From Candidatus Uhrbacteria bacterium (GTDB taxonomy: Bacteria; Patescibacteriota; Patescibacteriia; UBA9934; GWF2-40-263): a stretch of DNA of 38,881 bases. The position numbers and the translations under genes are program-made. Below the pieces are notes generated by a model, which was not told the origin of the DNA, searched no databases, and saw nothing but the letters and a program-made list of their open reading frames with translations. Shown here one piece after another: positions 1 through 6,801 of this stretch. Where the stretch lies: positions 74,624 to 113,504 of the forward strand of contig JACQSK010000015.1 of assembly GCA_016205975.1 (NCBI GenBank), given 5' to 3'. The stretch's first letter is position 1. The number at the start of each line of letters is the position of its first letter.

Positions 1-2
1 TC

Positions 3-50
3 GTACAAGCGGATCCGTTCCAGGACATTGAAATTAAACGCGTTGACTAG
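3..50 (+). CDS. C-terminal end of an upstream ORF (VQADPFQDIEIKRVD*), possibly ScpA
   Basis: Open frame from the window edge to TAG at 48-50, 3 bp before the scpB ORF; scpA usually precedes scpB. Identity is by position only. Confidence 0.4.
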   Translation, partial: VQADPFQDIEIKRVD

Positions 51-53
51 CGT

Positions 54-608
54 ATGGTGATGACCATGATTGAGGCCGTCCTCTTTGCTGCCGCCAAACC
101 CATCAAGCTGGCAGAACTTGAGAAGCACCTGGGGCTCTCCAGGGAAGTGGTTCGTGAGGCGCTCGATGCCCTCGCGAGCCGTCTGAACACCAGCGGCTCT
201 GGGATTCATCTGATCGAGCACGACGGCGCCGTACAACTCGTCACCAACGCCGACCTCGGGGAGGCCGTGGCGAAGTTTTTGCGCGTGGAGGCATCAGGCC
301 CGCTCACGCGCCCGAGTCTCGAGACGCTCACCATCATTGCCTACCGCGGGCCCATCACCAAACCCGAGATTGAGATGATCCGTGGCGTGAACTGCTCGCT
401 CATCATCAGGAATCTGCTGATCCGCGGGTACATTCTCGAAGAGATGGACAAGGTAAAACTCCAACCGGTCTACACGCTCGCGCACGAATTTTTGCAGGCG
501 CTGGGTATTCACAAGCTGCGTGAGCTGCCCGAGTATGAGGCGTTCCAAGGAAACGAAAAAATTACGGAGCTCTTGAGCCGTCAGAAAGAGGAGCCACCCG
601 CCGTATGA
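54..608 (+). CDS. scpB: Segregation and condensation protein B (ScpB)
   Basis: IEAVLFAAAKPIKLAEL...LSREVV and LETLTIIAYRGPITKPEIEMIRGVNCSLIIRNLLIRGYI are ScpB winged-helix signatures. Start may be ATG 54, 60 or 66. Confidence 0.93.
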   Translation: MVMTMIEAVLFAAAKPIKLAELEKHLGLSREVVREALDALASRLNTSGSGIHLIEHDGAVQLVTNADLGEAVAKFLRVEASGPLTRPSLETLTIIAYRGPITKPEIEMIRGVNCSLIIRNLLIRGYILEEMDKVKLQPVYTLAHEFLQALGIHKLRELPEYEAFQGNEKITELLSRQKEEPPAV

Positions 609-1579
609 TCGCACGATTGTTTGTCCAACTCGTCTTAGCCAGTACGCTGTTTCAGTTTTTCCCCGCGGACGTGGGGGAGCTGGAGCGTCGTGCGGCGTCC
701 GACGCACCCGAGCGCCGCACCTTTGACGTGCTTTCAAGCGGACGAACGCTCTCGCGCCTTCCCGCGTCCGCGGATCGCGCGCTGTCTCCCACGAAAATCG
801 TGACGGCGAGCATGGGCGTGGTGACAAGCGCCGAGAGCGCCATCGTCATGGATCGCCGTTCCAGGGAAGTGCTGTATGAAAAAAATATTCAGGTGCCGCG
901 CGCGATCGGCTCGATCACCAAGCTCATGACCGCGTACGTTTTTTTGCAGGGCCGTCCGGATGTGAACGCCCCCGCGACCATCACCGCGGCAGATGTACGG
1001 CTGGGCGCCGCGCTGCATGTGTCCGTGGGTGAAACGGTTACCGTGAAGAATCTGCTGGAGGCGAGCCTCGTGGGATCGGACAACACGGCGACGATGGCGA
1101 TCGCGCGGCTCTCGGGCCTCTCGCTGGGAGATTTCGTCGCGCGCATGAACGAGGAAGCGGCGTTCATGGGGATGCAAGAGACAACGTTCGCGGACCCCAC
1201 GGGGCTCTCCTCCGACAACGTGTCGGTGGTGACGGACCTGGCCCGCATGTTCGACGTCGTGCTTGAAAACGAAACGATCAGGGACATCACTCAGCGGTCT
1301 TCGGTCACCATGACCGGTTCTTCTGGCCGGACCTACACCATCGAAAGTACGGACGAACTTTTGACGTCCTTCGTGAACCAGGCACCCTACAAAATCGTCG
1401 GTGGCAAGACGGGATTCCTTCCCGAGGCAGGGTACACGCTCGGCTCGATTTTTTCCCGCGAGGGAGAAGGGGACGTGATCGTCGTGGTGCTCGGGTCCGA
1501 ATCGAAAGAAGGACGCTTTCAGGATGTGAAGTCGCTTGCCGTCTGGGCGTATCAAACCTTTACCTGGTCGTCGCTATGA
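605..1579 (+). CDS. Serine-type D-alanyl-D-alanine carboxypeptidase (PBP5/DacA-like)
   Basis: SxxK (SITK), SDN (GSDNTATMAI) and KTG (GGKTGFLPEAG) motifs in order; N-terminal hydrophobic segment; ATGA overlap with scpB. Confidence 0.9.
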   Translation: MIARLFVQLVLASTLFQFFPADVGELERRAASDAPERRTFDVLSSGRTLSRLPASADRALSPTKIVTASMGVVTSAESAIVMDRRSREVLYEKNIQVPRAIGSITKLMTAYVFLQGRPDVNAPATITAADVRLGAALHVSVGETVTVKNLLEASLVGSDNTATMAIARLSGLSLGDFVARMNEEAAFMGMQETTFADPTGLSSDNVSVVTDLARMFDVVLENETIRDITQRSSVTMTGSSGRTYTIESTDELLTSFVNQAPYKIVGGKTGFLPEAGYTLGSIFSREGEGDVIVVVLGSESKEGRFQDVKSLAVWAYQTFTWSSL

Positions 1580-2076
1580 TCGAGACGATTTTTGCCTGGG
1601 CCTCGGGGCTTCCCGCAGAGCTTGCCGCGGCCTTGCTGGCGAGTCTCCCTATCACCGAGACGCGGCTCGCGCTGCCTTTCGCAATCTTCGCTTTGCACCT
1701 GGCTCCCTGGAGCGCCTTCTTAGCAACACTCATCGGAAACCTGTTACCGGTGCCGTTCATTTTTGCGCTCCTCACGCCGGCCTTGCGCCTTATCCACGTC
1801 CGCTTCCCTCGTCTGGACGACTGGTTTCTCCGCTGGCGTGCCACGCAAGAAAAAAAATTCGGCGAGAGCTACTCGAAGTGGGGCGCGTTCTTTTTGTTTC
1901 TGTTGGTGGTGACGCCGGGTCCGGGCACGGGCGTGTGGACCGCGAGCGCCTTGGCCGTGCTGTTCCACATTGACCTGCGGCTCTCGGCGCTCTCGATCGT
2001 GTGCGGCGCCATCGTGGGCACGCTCGCGATCCTTGCCGTGACGCAGGGTGTGTTTGTCGGCTTAAATGTCCTATGA
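1576..2076 (+). CDS. Small multidrug export-type integral membrane protein (Sm_multidrug_ex-like)
   Basis: ASLPITETRLALPFAI...LIGNLLPVPFIF and VVTPGPGTGVWTASALAVLF pattern; multiple TM segments; ATGA overlaps on both sides. Confidence 0.75.
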   Translation: MIETIFAWASGLPAELAAALLASLPITETRLALPFAIFALHLAPWSAFLATLIGNLLPVPFIFALLTPALRLIHVRFPRLDDWFLRWRATQEKKFGESYSKWGAFFLFLLVVTPGPGTGVWTASALAVLFHIDLRLSALSIVCGAIVGTLAILAVTQGVFVGLNVL

Positions 2077-3254
2077 GGATCGCCATAGACGGAACAACGC
2101 TGTGCGCGCCAGACGGTTCCCGCGGAGCGGGGATTGAGCATTACACCTGGTCCATCGTGAGAGCCCTCCTGCAGGCAGGCGGCCCGCACGAGTTTTTTCT
2201 CGCCACGCCGCCAGCGCTCTCCCGCGTCCACCGCCGCGCGCTGCAAGGGTTCAGTCCGCGCGTGACCCTCTTGCCGTCATTCGGTCCCAAGCTGTCGTTT
2301 GTTTCTCGCCACGCGCTGTTGCCTCTGCGATTTTGGCTCTCCCAGTGCGACGTGTTGTTCTCGCCCATGGGACAGATCCCGCTTCTGTGGCGCGGCAAGA
2401 GCGTGGTGACTGTGCATGATCTCGCCATCTATGAGCATCCCGAGTGGTTTCCCGAGGGGCAGGATGTTTCCGTGCGCACGTTGGTGCCCAGGAGCCTCGA
2501 GCGCGCGACCCGCGTGATCGCTGTGAGCCTCGCCACTCAGGAGAAACTTCATCAGTTGTTCCCAACAACCGCGAGCAAGACGCGCGTGGTGCCTGAGGGG
2601 GTGAGTCTGGGAGAGGCCTACGAGGCCCTCAAGCAGACCGACGAGGGGAGCCGGCGCTTCCCGTTCGATCGCGACCTGGTGCTTTTTTTGGGCACGCTTG
2701 AACCGCGCAAAAATCTCGTGAATGCGTTTCTTGCGTTCGATCAGTTTTTGCAGAGCCATCCCGAACAAGCCTCGTGCGTGCGGCTGGTGGTGGCAGGGAA
2801 GAAGGGCTGGCGCATGGGCGAGATCGAAAATGAACTCATCCGAGTGAACCGCGCCTGGCGGGAAGCAGAGCCCAACGGTGTCATTCAATTTTTGGGGCCC
2901 GTGACCGAGGAGGAGAAATGGAACCTGCTGGCGCGCGCTTCCTGCCTCTTGTATCCCTCCTATGACGAAGGCTTCGGCCTGCCGGTGTTGGAGGCCATGG
3001 CCGTTGGTACTCCTGTGATCGCATCCACTCGCGGAGCGTTGCCGGAGGTGGGCGGCGACGCGGCGATGTACGTGGATCCTGAGGACACCGAGGCGATGTC
3101 GTTCGCGCTCTCGCAGTGCTTGCTCGTCCCCGAGGGCGTGCGGGAGCTCAAGGAGATGGGCCTCAAGCGCGCGGCCCAGTTTAGCTGGGAGCGCGAGGCG
3201 AAAGAGACGTTGAAGGTGATAGAGGAAGCAGCACAAATAAAAACGAGGCCGTGA
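2073..3254 (+). CDS. Glycosyltransferase family 1/GT4
   Basis: MRIAIDGTTLCAPDG...GIEHYTWSI start and YPSYDEGFGLPVLEAMAVGTPVIASTRGALPEVGGDAAMYVDPEDTEAM. ATG at 2073 (ATGA overlap) preferred over the 2001 ORF start. Confidence 0.9.
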   Translation: MRIAIDGTTLCAPDGSRGAGIEHYTWSIVRALLQAGGPHEFFLATPPALSRVHRRALQGFSPRVTLLPSFGPKLSFVSRHALLPLRFWLSQCDVLFSPMGQIPLLWRGKSVVTVHDLAIYEHPEWFPEGQDVSVRTLVPRSLERATRVIAVSLATQEKLHQLFPTTASKTRVVPEGVSLGEAYEALKQTDEGSRRFPFDRDLVLFLGTLEPRKNLVNAFLAFDQFLQSHPEQASCVRLVVAGKKGWRMGEIENELIRVNRAWREAEPNGVIQFLGPVTEEEKWNLLARASCLLYPSYDEGFGLPVLEAMAVGTPVIASTRGALPEVGGDAAMYVDPEDTEAMSFALSQCLLVPEGVRELKEMGLKRAAQFSWEREAKETLKVIEEAAQIKTRP

Positions 3255-3268
3255 GGACCCCGTTTTTT
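3239..3268 (+). terminator. Intrinsic-terminator-like hairpin after the glycosyltransferase
   Basis: aaaacgagg ccgtgagga ccccgttttttc, overlapping the stop codon. Confidence 0.5.
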
Positions 3269-3275
3269 CTTGCCG

Positions 3276-3473
3276 CTATTTTTTATCCAGCCCCAGAGCG
3301 CGGTGGATCCAGCACCAGCCCAGGAAGCTTTCGACCAGCGAGATCCAGGCGATGACCAGGACGACAACGTTCGCCCAGTCAGCGGTGAACGTCGGGGCCC
3401 AGGGACCGAGCCACCAGAAGGCGAGCGCGAATCGCAGCACGCGATCCGTCACATCGAGATTGCGTTTGAGCAT
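3276..3473 (-). CDS. DUF2892-like small membrane protein
   Basis: MLKRNLDVTDRVLRFALAFWWLG...WANVVVLVIAWISLVESFLGWCWIHRALGL resembles the YgaP-type TM DUF2892 pattern. Confidence 0.65.
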   Translation of the reverse strand: MLKRNLDVTDRVLRFALAFWWLGPWAPTFTADWANVVVLVIAWISLVESFLGWCWIHRALGLDKK

Positions 3474-3490
3474 AGGAAAAATGAAGTGGA

Positions 3491-3955
3491 TTAGAATTTT
3501 GTTTGGAGGTAGGCAATCAACACGATCTGGGCGAGCAGGGCGTAGTAGAGCGGCACATCGCCCTTACGTTTCACAAAAAAATCATGGAAGTAAAAATGCA
3601 TGCGGTTGAACCCTCGCAGCATCGGCGACTTGGTGAGGTCATAGAGACCCACGAGCAGGTCCGGCAAGACGCCGCCGACGATGCCCCAGCTGAAGGTGCG
3701 CAGAGAATAGATGTCGCGCGTGTTGGCGATGAGCAGGACGAAGAACAGCGCAAAAACGGCGTCGACCATCACATAGGCCACGGCCTGCCGCCGCCGGCGC
3801 TTGTGGATGCGGAAATTGTCCGCCAGGCCCGTGTCGCCGTGGGGGACCATGTCGATGAGAAAGTGCGAGAGAAAGCCGAAGACGAAGGCGAGGGCCGGGT
3901 TTCCTGTGGCGTGTCCAATCACAGCCCCGAGCGTTGCATGGGTCGTTAGCGTCAT
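3491..3955 (-). CDS. Integral membrane protein, possible DUF457/YdjM-like metal-dependent hydrolase family
   Basis: Begins MTLTTHATLGAVIGHATGNPALAFVFGFLSHFLIDMVPHGD; conserved His/Asp in TM context. Confidence 0.55.
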   Translation of the reverse strand: MTLTTHATLGAVIGHATGNPALAFVFGFLSHFLIDMVPHGDTGLADNFRIHKRRRRQAVAYVMVDAVFALFFVLLIANTRDIYSLRTFSWGIVGGVLPDLLVGLYDLTKSPMLRGFNRMHFYFHDFFVKRKGDVPLYYALLAQIVLIAYLQTKF

Positions 3956-4157
3956 AATGGATTGGCCTCAGGATAGCACAAAAGCGTTAAGGAAAAAAGG
4001 ACGTTGTTGCTTCCCTGAGAGCGTGGGCGTATGTTGTCCTGGTGGCAACAACAACCCGAGACGGGAAACGGCGCTTTGCTTAGCAGAGGGAACGCCAAGC
4101 AAGAAAGACACTCGTTTTTTTCTGGACGAGATTTTTGTTCTGTTATTCAGAGCTAAC

Positions 4158-4190
4158 AAAAAAGACCCCGACACATCGGAGTCTTTTTTT
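4158..4190 (-). terminator. Intrinsic terminator after tRNA-Leu
   Basis: Minus strand AAAAAAAGACTCCGA TGTG TCGGGGTCTTTTTT directly after the tRNA CCA. Confidence 0.75.
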
Positions 4191-4276
4191 GGTGCCGCGG
4201 GAGGGAATCGAACCCTCACATGGTTGCCCATACAGGATTTTGAGTCCTGCGCGTCTACCAATTCCGCCACCGCGGC
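4190..4276 (-). tRNA. tRNA-Leu(CAA)
   Basis: GCCGCGG/CCGCGGC acceptor, long variable arm, anticodon loop CTCAAAA, T-loop GGTTCGATTCC, encoded CCA. Confidence 0.95.
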
Positions 4277-4286
4277 GTATGCGTTA

Positions 4287-4414
4287 CAAAATATCTTTAA
4301 AAAAATTGAGATGCGAAGTGCTGGAGGAGAAAAAAGGCCGAGTCGTAGGTCAATCCTACGGTGAGGTCTTTTTTCTCCGAAGCACGAGCAGATCGGTTTT
4401 TTAAAGATATTTTG
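4287..4414. repeat. Long nested inverted repeat between two tRNA genes
   Basis: Outer arms caaaatatctttaaaaaa (4287-4304) and ttttttaaagatattttg (4397-4414) are perfect 18-bp inverted repeats; inner gtgct/agcac, ggagaaaaaa/ttttttctcc and cgtagg/cctacg pairs. Confidence 0.85.
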
Positions 4415-4489
4415 GTAGCTGGGGAGGGAGTCGAACCCTCGACCTCGGGCTTATGAGTCCCACGCTCTAACCAACTGAGCTACCCAGCC
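4413..4489 (-). tRNA. tRNA-Met(CAT), elongator-type (or Ile2 if the C is modified)
   Basis: GGCTGGGTAGCTCAGTTGGTTAGAGC...CTCATAA...GGTTCGACTCCCTCCCCAGCTACCA; encoded CCA. Confidence 0.92.
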
Positions 4490-4507
4490 ATACGTTGAGG
4501 CAGGGAA

Positions 4508-4536
4508 AATATAACGAATCTTTTTAAGTCTGGCAA
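4508..4536 (-). promoter_or_regulatory. Sigma70-like promoter for tRNA-Met
   Basis: Minus strand TTGCCA-17 nt-TATATT about 18 nt upstream of the tRNA. Confidence 0.6.
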
Positions 4537-4582
4537 GAGGAGCCGCGCGAAAAAGAAAACTCGCGCGGGAGGGCGCGAGGAG

Positions 4583-4864
4583 CTAGTCGTCGTTTTGTTT
4601 CAGGAGAAGCGCGATGGCTTCTGTGGCCGGAAGGCGGGAGGCTTGCGCGAACTTGGCCTGGTGCCGTGCCCGCATCTGTTCGAGAGCTCGGTCGTTGGCG
4701 ATCTTCATGCCGAAGACGCCGTACATCTGGAGGAAGAACGCGATCCCGGCGATCACGATGATCATGAAGCTGGTCACACCTGGCTGAACGTCCAGCAGCA
4801 AGAGGATCATCCCCACGGGGATGATAGCGACGATCAATCCTGCTCCCACCAGGAACAAACGCAT
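4583..4864 (-). CDS. Small two-TM hypothetical membrane protein
   Basis: MRLFLVGAGLIVAIIPVGMILLLLDVQPGVTSFMIIVIAGIAFFLQMYGVFGMKIANDRALEQMRARH...; AAGGAG SD about 8 nt upstream of ATG 4864. Confidence 0.65.
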   Translation of the reverse strand: MRLFLVGAGLIVAIIPVGMILLLLDVQPGVTSFMIIVIAGIAFFLQMYGVFGMKIANDRALEQMRARHQAKFAQASRLPATEAIALLLKQNDD

Positions 4865-4940
4865 GACAGTCTCCTTGATCTTGGGTGGAGGTTCATAAGA
4901 GTAGTGCAGGAGGAGCGGATTGTTAATGCGTGCCGTGTCA

Positions 4941-4970
4941 AAACAAAAATCCCGTCGCAAAGCGACAGGG
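4941..4970 (-). terminator. Intrinsic terminator after tRNA-fMet
   Basis: Minus strand CCCTGTCGC TTT GCGACGGG ATTTTTGTTTT. Confidence 0.7.
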
Positions 4971-4976
4971 TGTTTG

Positions 4977-5050
4977 TTGCGGGGGCCGGATTTGAACCGG
5001 CGACCTCTTGGTTATGAGCCAAGCGAGCTGCCAGGCTGCTCTACCCCGCG
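4977..5050 (-). tRNA. Initiator tRNA-fMet(CAT)
   Basis: CGCGGGGTAGAGCAGCCTGGCAGCTCGCTTGGCTCATAACCAAGAGGTCGCCGGTTCAAATCCGGCCCCCGCAA; C1:A72 mismatch and A11:T24 are bacterial initiator hallmarks; CCA not encoded. Confidence 0.93.
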
Positions 5051-5055
5051 GCATA

Positions 5056-5084
5056 GTTATAATGGATCGTGAGGGGACTGTCAA
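5056..5084 (-). promoter_or_regulatory. Near-consensus promoter for initiator tRNA
   Basis: Minus strand TTGACA (5084-5079)-17 nt-TATAAC (5061-5056); predicted start at or next to tRNA nucleotide 1 (5050). Confidence 0.75.
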
Positions 5085-5119
5085 ACAATCGCGCGCTTCT
5101 GTCCGCTGGGGATCTCGGG

Positions 5120-5125
5120 TATAAT
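5120..5125 (+). promoter_or_regulatory. Consensus -10 (TATAAT) upstream of parA
   Basis: ctcgggTATAATgactcagcg, 13 nt before ATG 5139; no good -35 seen. Confidence 0.5.
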
Positions 5126-5138
5126 GACTCAGCGAAGT

Positions 5139-5912
5139 ATGGCGCACATCATTTCGGTCGTGAATCAAAAAGGAGGCGTGGGGAAAACGACCACGGCTTT
5201 GAATTTGGCCGCGTATTTATCGGAGCTGGGGAAGTTCGTGCTGCTCGTGGACTTGGATCCTCAGGCCAATGCGACCTCGGGGCTTGGGCTGGATCACAAA
5301 ACACTCCCGGCCGGCGTGTATGAGGGGCTCGTGGGCAGCCATGCGATCCGGGATCTGATCTACAAGACAAGCCATGAGGGACTTCGCATCCTTCCCGCCA
5401 CGCAAGCGCTGGCCGGCGCCTCGGTGGAATTGGTGAACGCACAAGAGCGCGAGCATTTTTTGCGCAAGGCGCTTTTGGAGGTCAGGAACGACTACGACTA
5501 CATCTTCATCGACAACCCGCCGTCGTTGGGCATGCTTACCATCAACGGACTCGTCGCCGCCGACTCCGTGTTGATTCCCGTGCAGGCGGAATATTTTGCG
5601 CTGGAAGGCTTGAGCCAACTCCTCAATACCGTCAACCTCGTGCGCGAGAATCTGAAACCGACGCTCGAGATGATGGGAGCGGTCATTACCATGTATGACG
5701 GACGCACGAGGCTTTCCAAAGAGGTCCTGGAGGAGCTCTATCGCTATTTCCCGGACAAGATTTTCCGTTCCGTAATCCCGCGCTCGGTGCGCTTGGCCGA
5801 GGCGCCTTCCTTCGGCAAATCTATTTTTCATTACGATCCTTCCTCCAAAGCGGCAAAAGCCTACGAGCGGTTGGCGAAGGAATTTATTCTCCGCGAGGAG
5901 GGAAGACTATGA
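5139..5912 (+). CDS. parA: Chromosome partitioning ATPase ParA/Soj
   Basis: MAHIISVVNQKGGVGKTTTALNLAAYL deviant Walker A; DYIFIDNPPSLGMLTINGL Walker B region. ATG 5139 preferred over 5124. Confidence 0.95.
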   Translation: MAHIISVVNQKGGVGKTTTALNLAAYLSELGKFVLLVDLDPQANATSGLGLDHKTLPAGVYEGLVGSHAIRDLIYKTSHEGLRILPATQALAGASVELVNAQEREHFLRKALLEVRNDYDYIFIDNPPSLGMLTINGLVAADSVLIPVQAEYFALEGLSQLLNTVNLVRENLKPTLEMMGAVITMYDGRTRLSKEVLEELYRYFPDKIFRSVIPRSVRLAEAPSFGKSIFHYDPSSKAAKAYERLAKEFILREEGRL

Positions 5913-6769
5913 GTGCACAGTCCGCATTAGGTCGAGGACTTGGTTCCTTGATTCCGCACAAGCAAACCATTACCGAACAAGTGATCCCGTCGGCGCGCAC
6001 GGAGGTGCTCGAGGTACCGGTCGGCGACATCCATGAGAATCCGCGCCAGCCGCGGCAGCATTTTTCTCCCGCGGATCTGGAAGATCTGATCGGCTCCATC
6101 AAAGAGCACGGCATCATGCAGCCTTTGGTAGTGACTCGCGATTCCGGCACGTTTGAATTGATCGCGGGCGAACGCCGACTGCGCGCTGCGCGCACGCTGG
6201 GATTGAAAACCGTCCCGGTCATCGTGCGCCGCGCCACCGATCAGCAAAAGCTGGAACTTGCGCTCATTGAAAATATCCAGCGCCAGGACTTGAACGCCGT
6301 GGAAGAGGCACTCGCATACCGCGCGCTGACCGACGAGTTTAATCTCACCCAAGAGATGGTCGCCAAGCGCGTGGGCAAGAGCCGCTCCAACGTGGCCAAC
6401 ATCTTGCGTCTTTTGGACCTCTCGCCGGACATGCTTGCCGCTTTGCGCGACGGCCGGCTCACGAAGTCTCATGGCCGCACACTCTTGGCCGAACCGGACG
6501 AAGCCAAGCGCGAGCTCTTGTTTAAACAGATGCTCCAAGGCGGCGTGAGCGTGCGTGAGGCCGAAGCCCGCGTGGCGCCGTCGCATCGGTTCAAGGCCAA
6601 GGCCGCGGCGAAGAAGGATCCAAATCTCCTCTCACACGAGAAGCATCTGAGAGAGGTGCTGGGCACCAAGGTTGAGATCAAGGAATCAGGCGGGAAGGGG
6701 GCGATCACGATCGCGTTTTACTCGCGAGAGGAACTGCTTGGGCTCTTGGATCAGTTATCTGGATTTTAA
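5909..6769 (+). CDS. parB: ParB/Spo0J partition protein
   Basis: GRGLGSLIP, NPRQPRQHF, LIAGERRLRAA, ALIENIQRQDLN and HTH QEMVAKRVGKSRSNVANILRLL; ATGA overlap with parA. Confidence 0.95.
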   Translation: MSAQSALGRGLGSLIPHKQTITEQVIPSARTEVLEVPVGDIHENPRQPRQHFSPADLEDLIGSIKEHGIMQPLVVTRDSGTFELIAGERRLRAARTLGLKTVPVIVRRATDQQKLELALIENIQRQDLNAVEEALAYRALTDEFNLTQEMVAKRVGKSRSNVANILRLLDLSPDMLAALRDGRLTKSHGRTLLAEPDEAKRELLFKQMLQGGVSVREAEARVAPSHRFKAKAAAKKDPNLLSHEKHLREVLGTKVEIKESGGKGAITIAFYSREELLGLLDQLSGF

Positions 6770-6801
6770 AAATAAACAGGGAGTAGCTCCCTGTTTATTT
6801 T
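6770..6801. terminator. Bidirectional terminator between convergent parB and rel
   Basis: Perfect 14-bp stem aaataaacagggag tag ctccctgtttattt followed by T-run; A-run upstream. Confidence 0.85.

Noticed and set aside
2277-3236. 319-aa minus-strand ORF opposite the glycosyltransferase
   Set aside because: Antisense shadow; His/Arg-rich with no domain.
3968-4270. ORFs overlapping tRNA-Leu (minus 3968-4270, plus 3801-4364)
   Set aside because: They read through a well-supported tRNA and terminator.
4834-5168. ORFs overlapping tRNA-fMet (4834-5022, 4938-5168, 4595-5017)
   Set aside because: They translate tRNA sequence (e.g. NQEVAGSNPAP), a common artefact.
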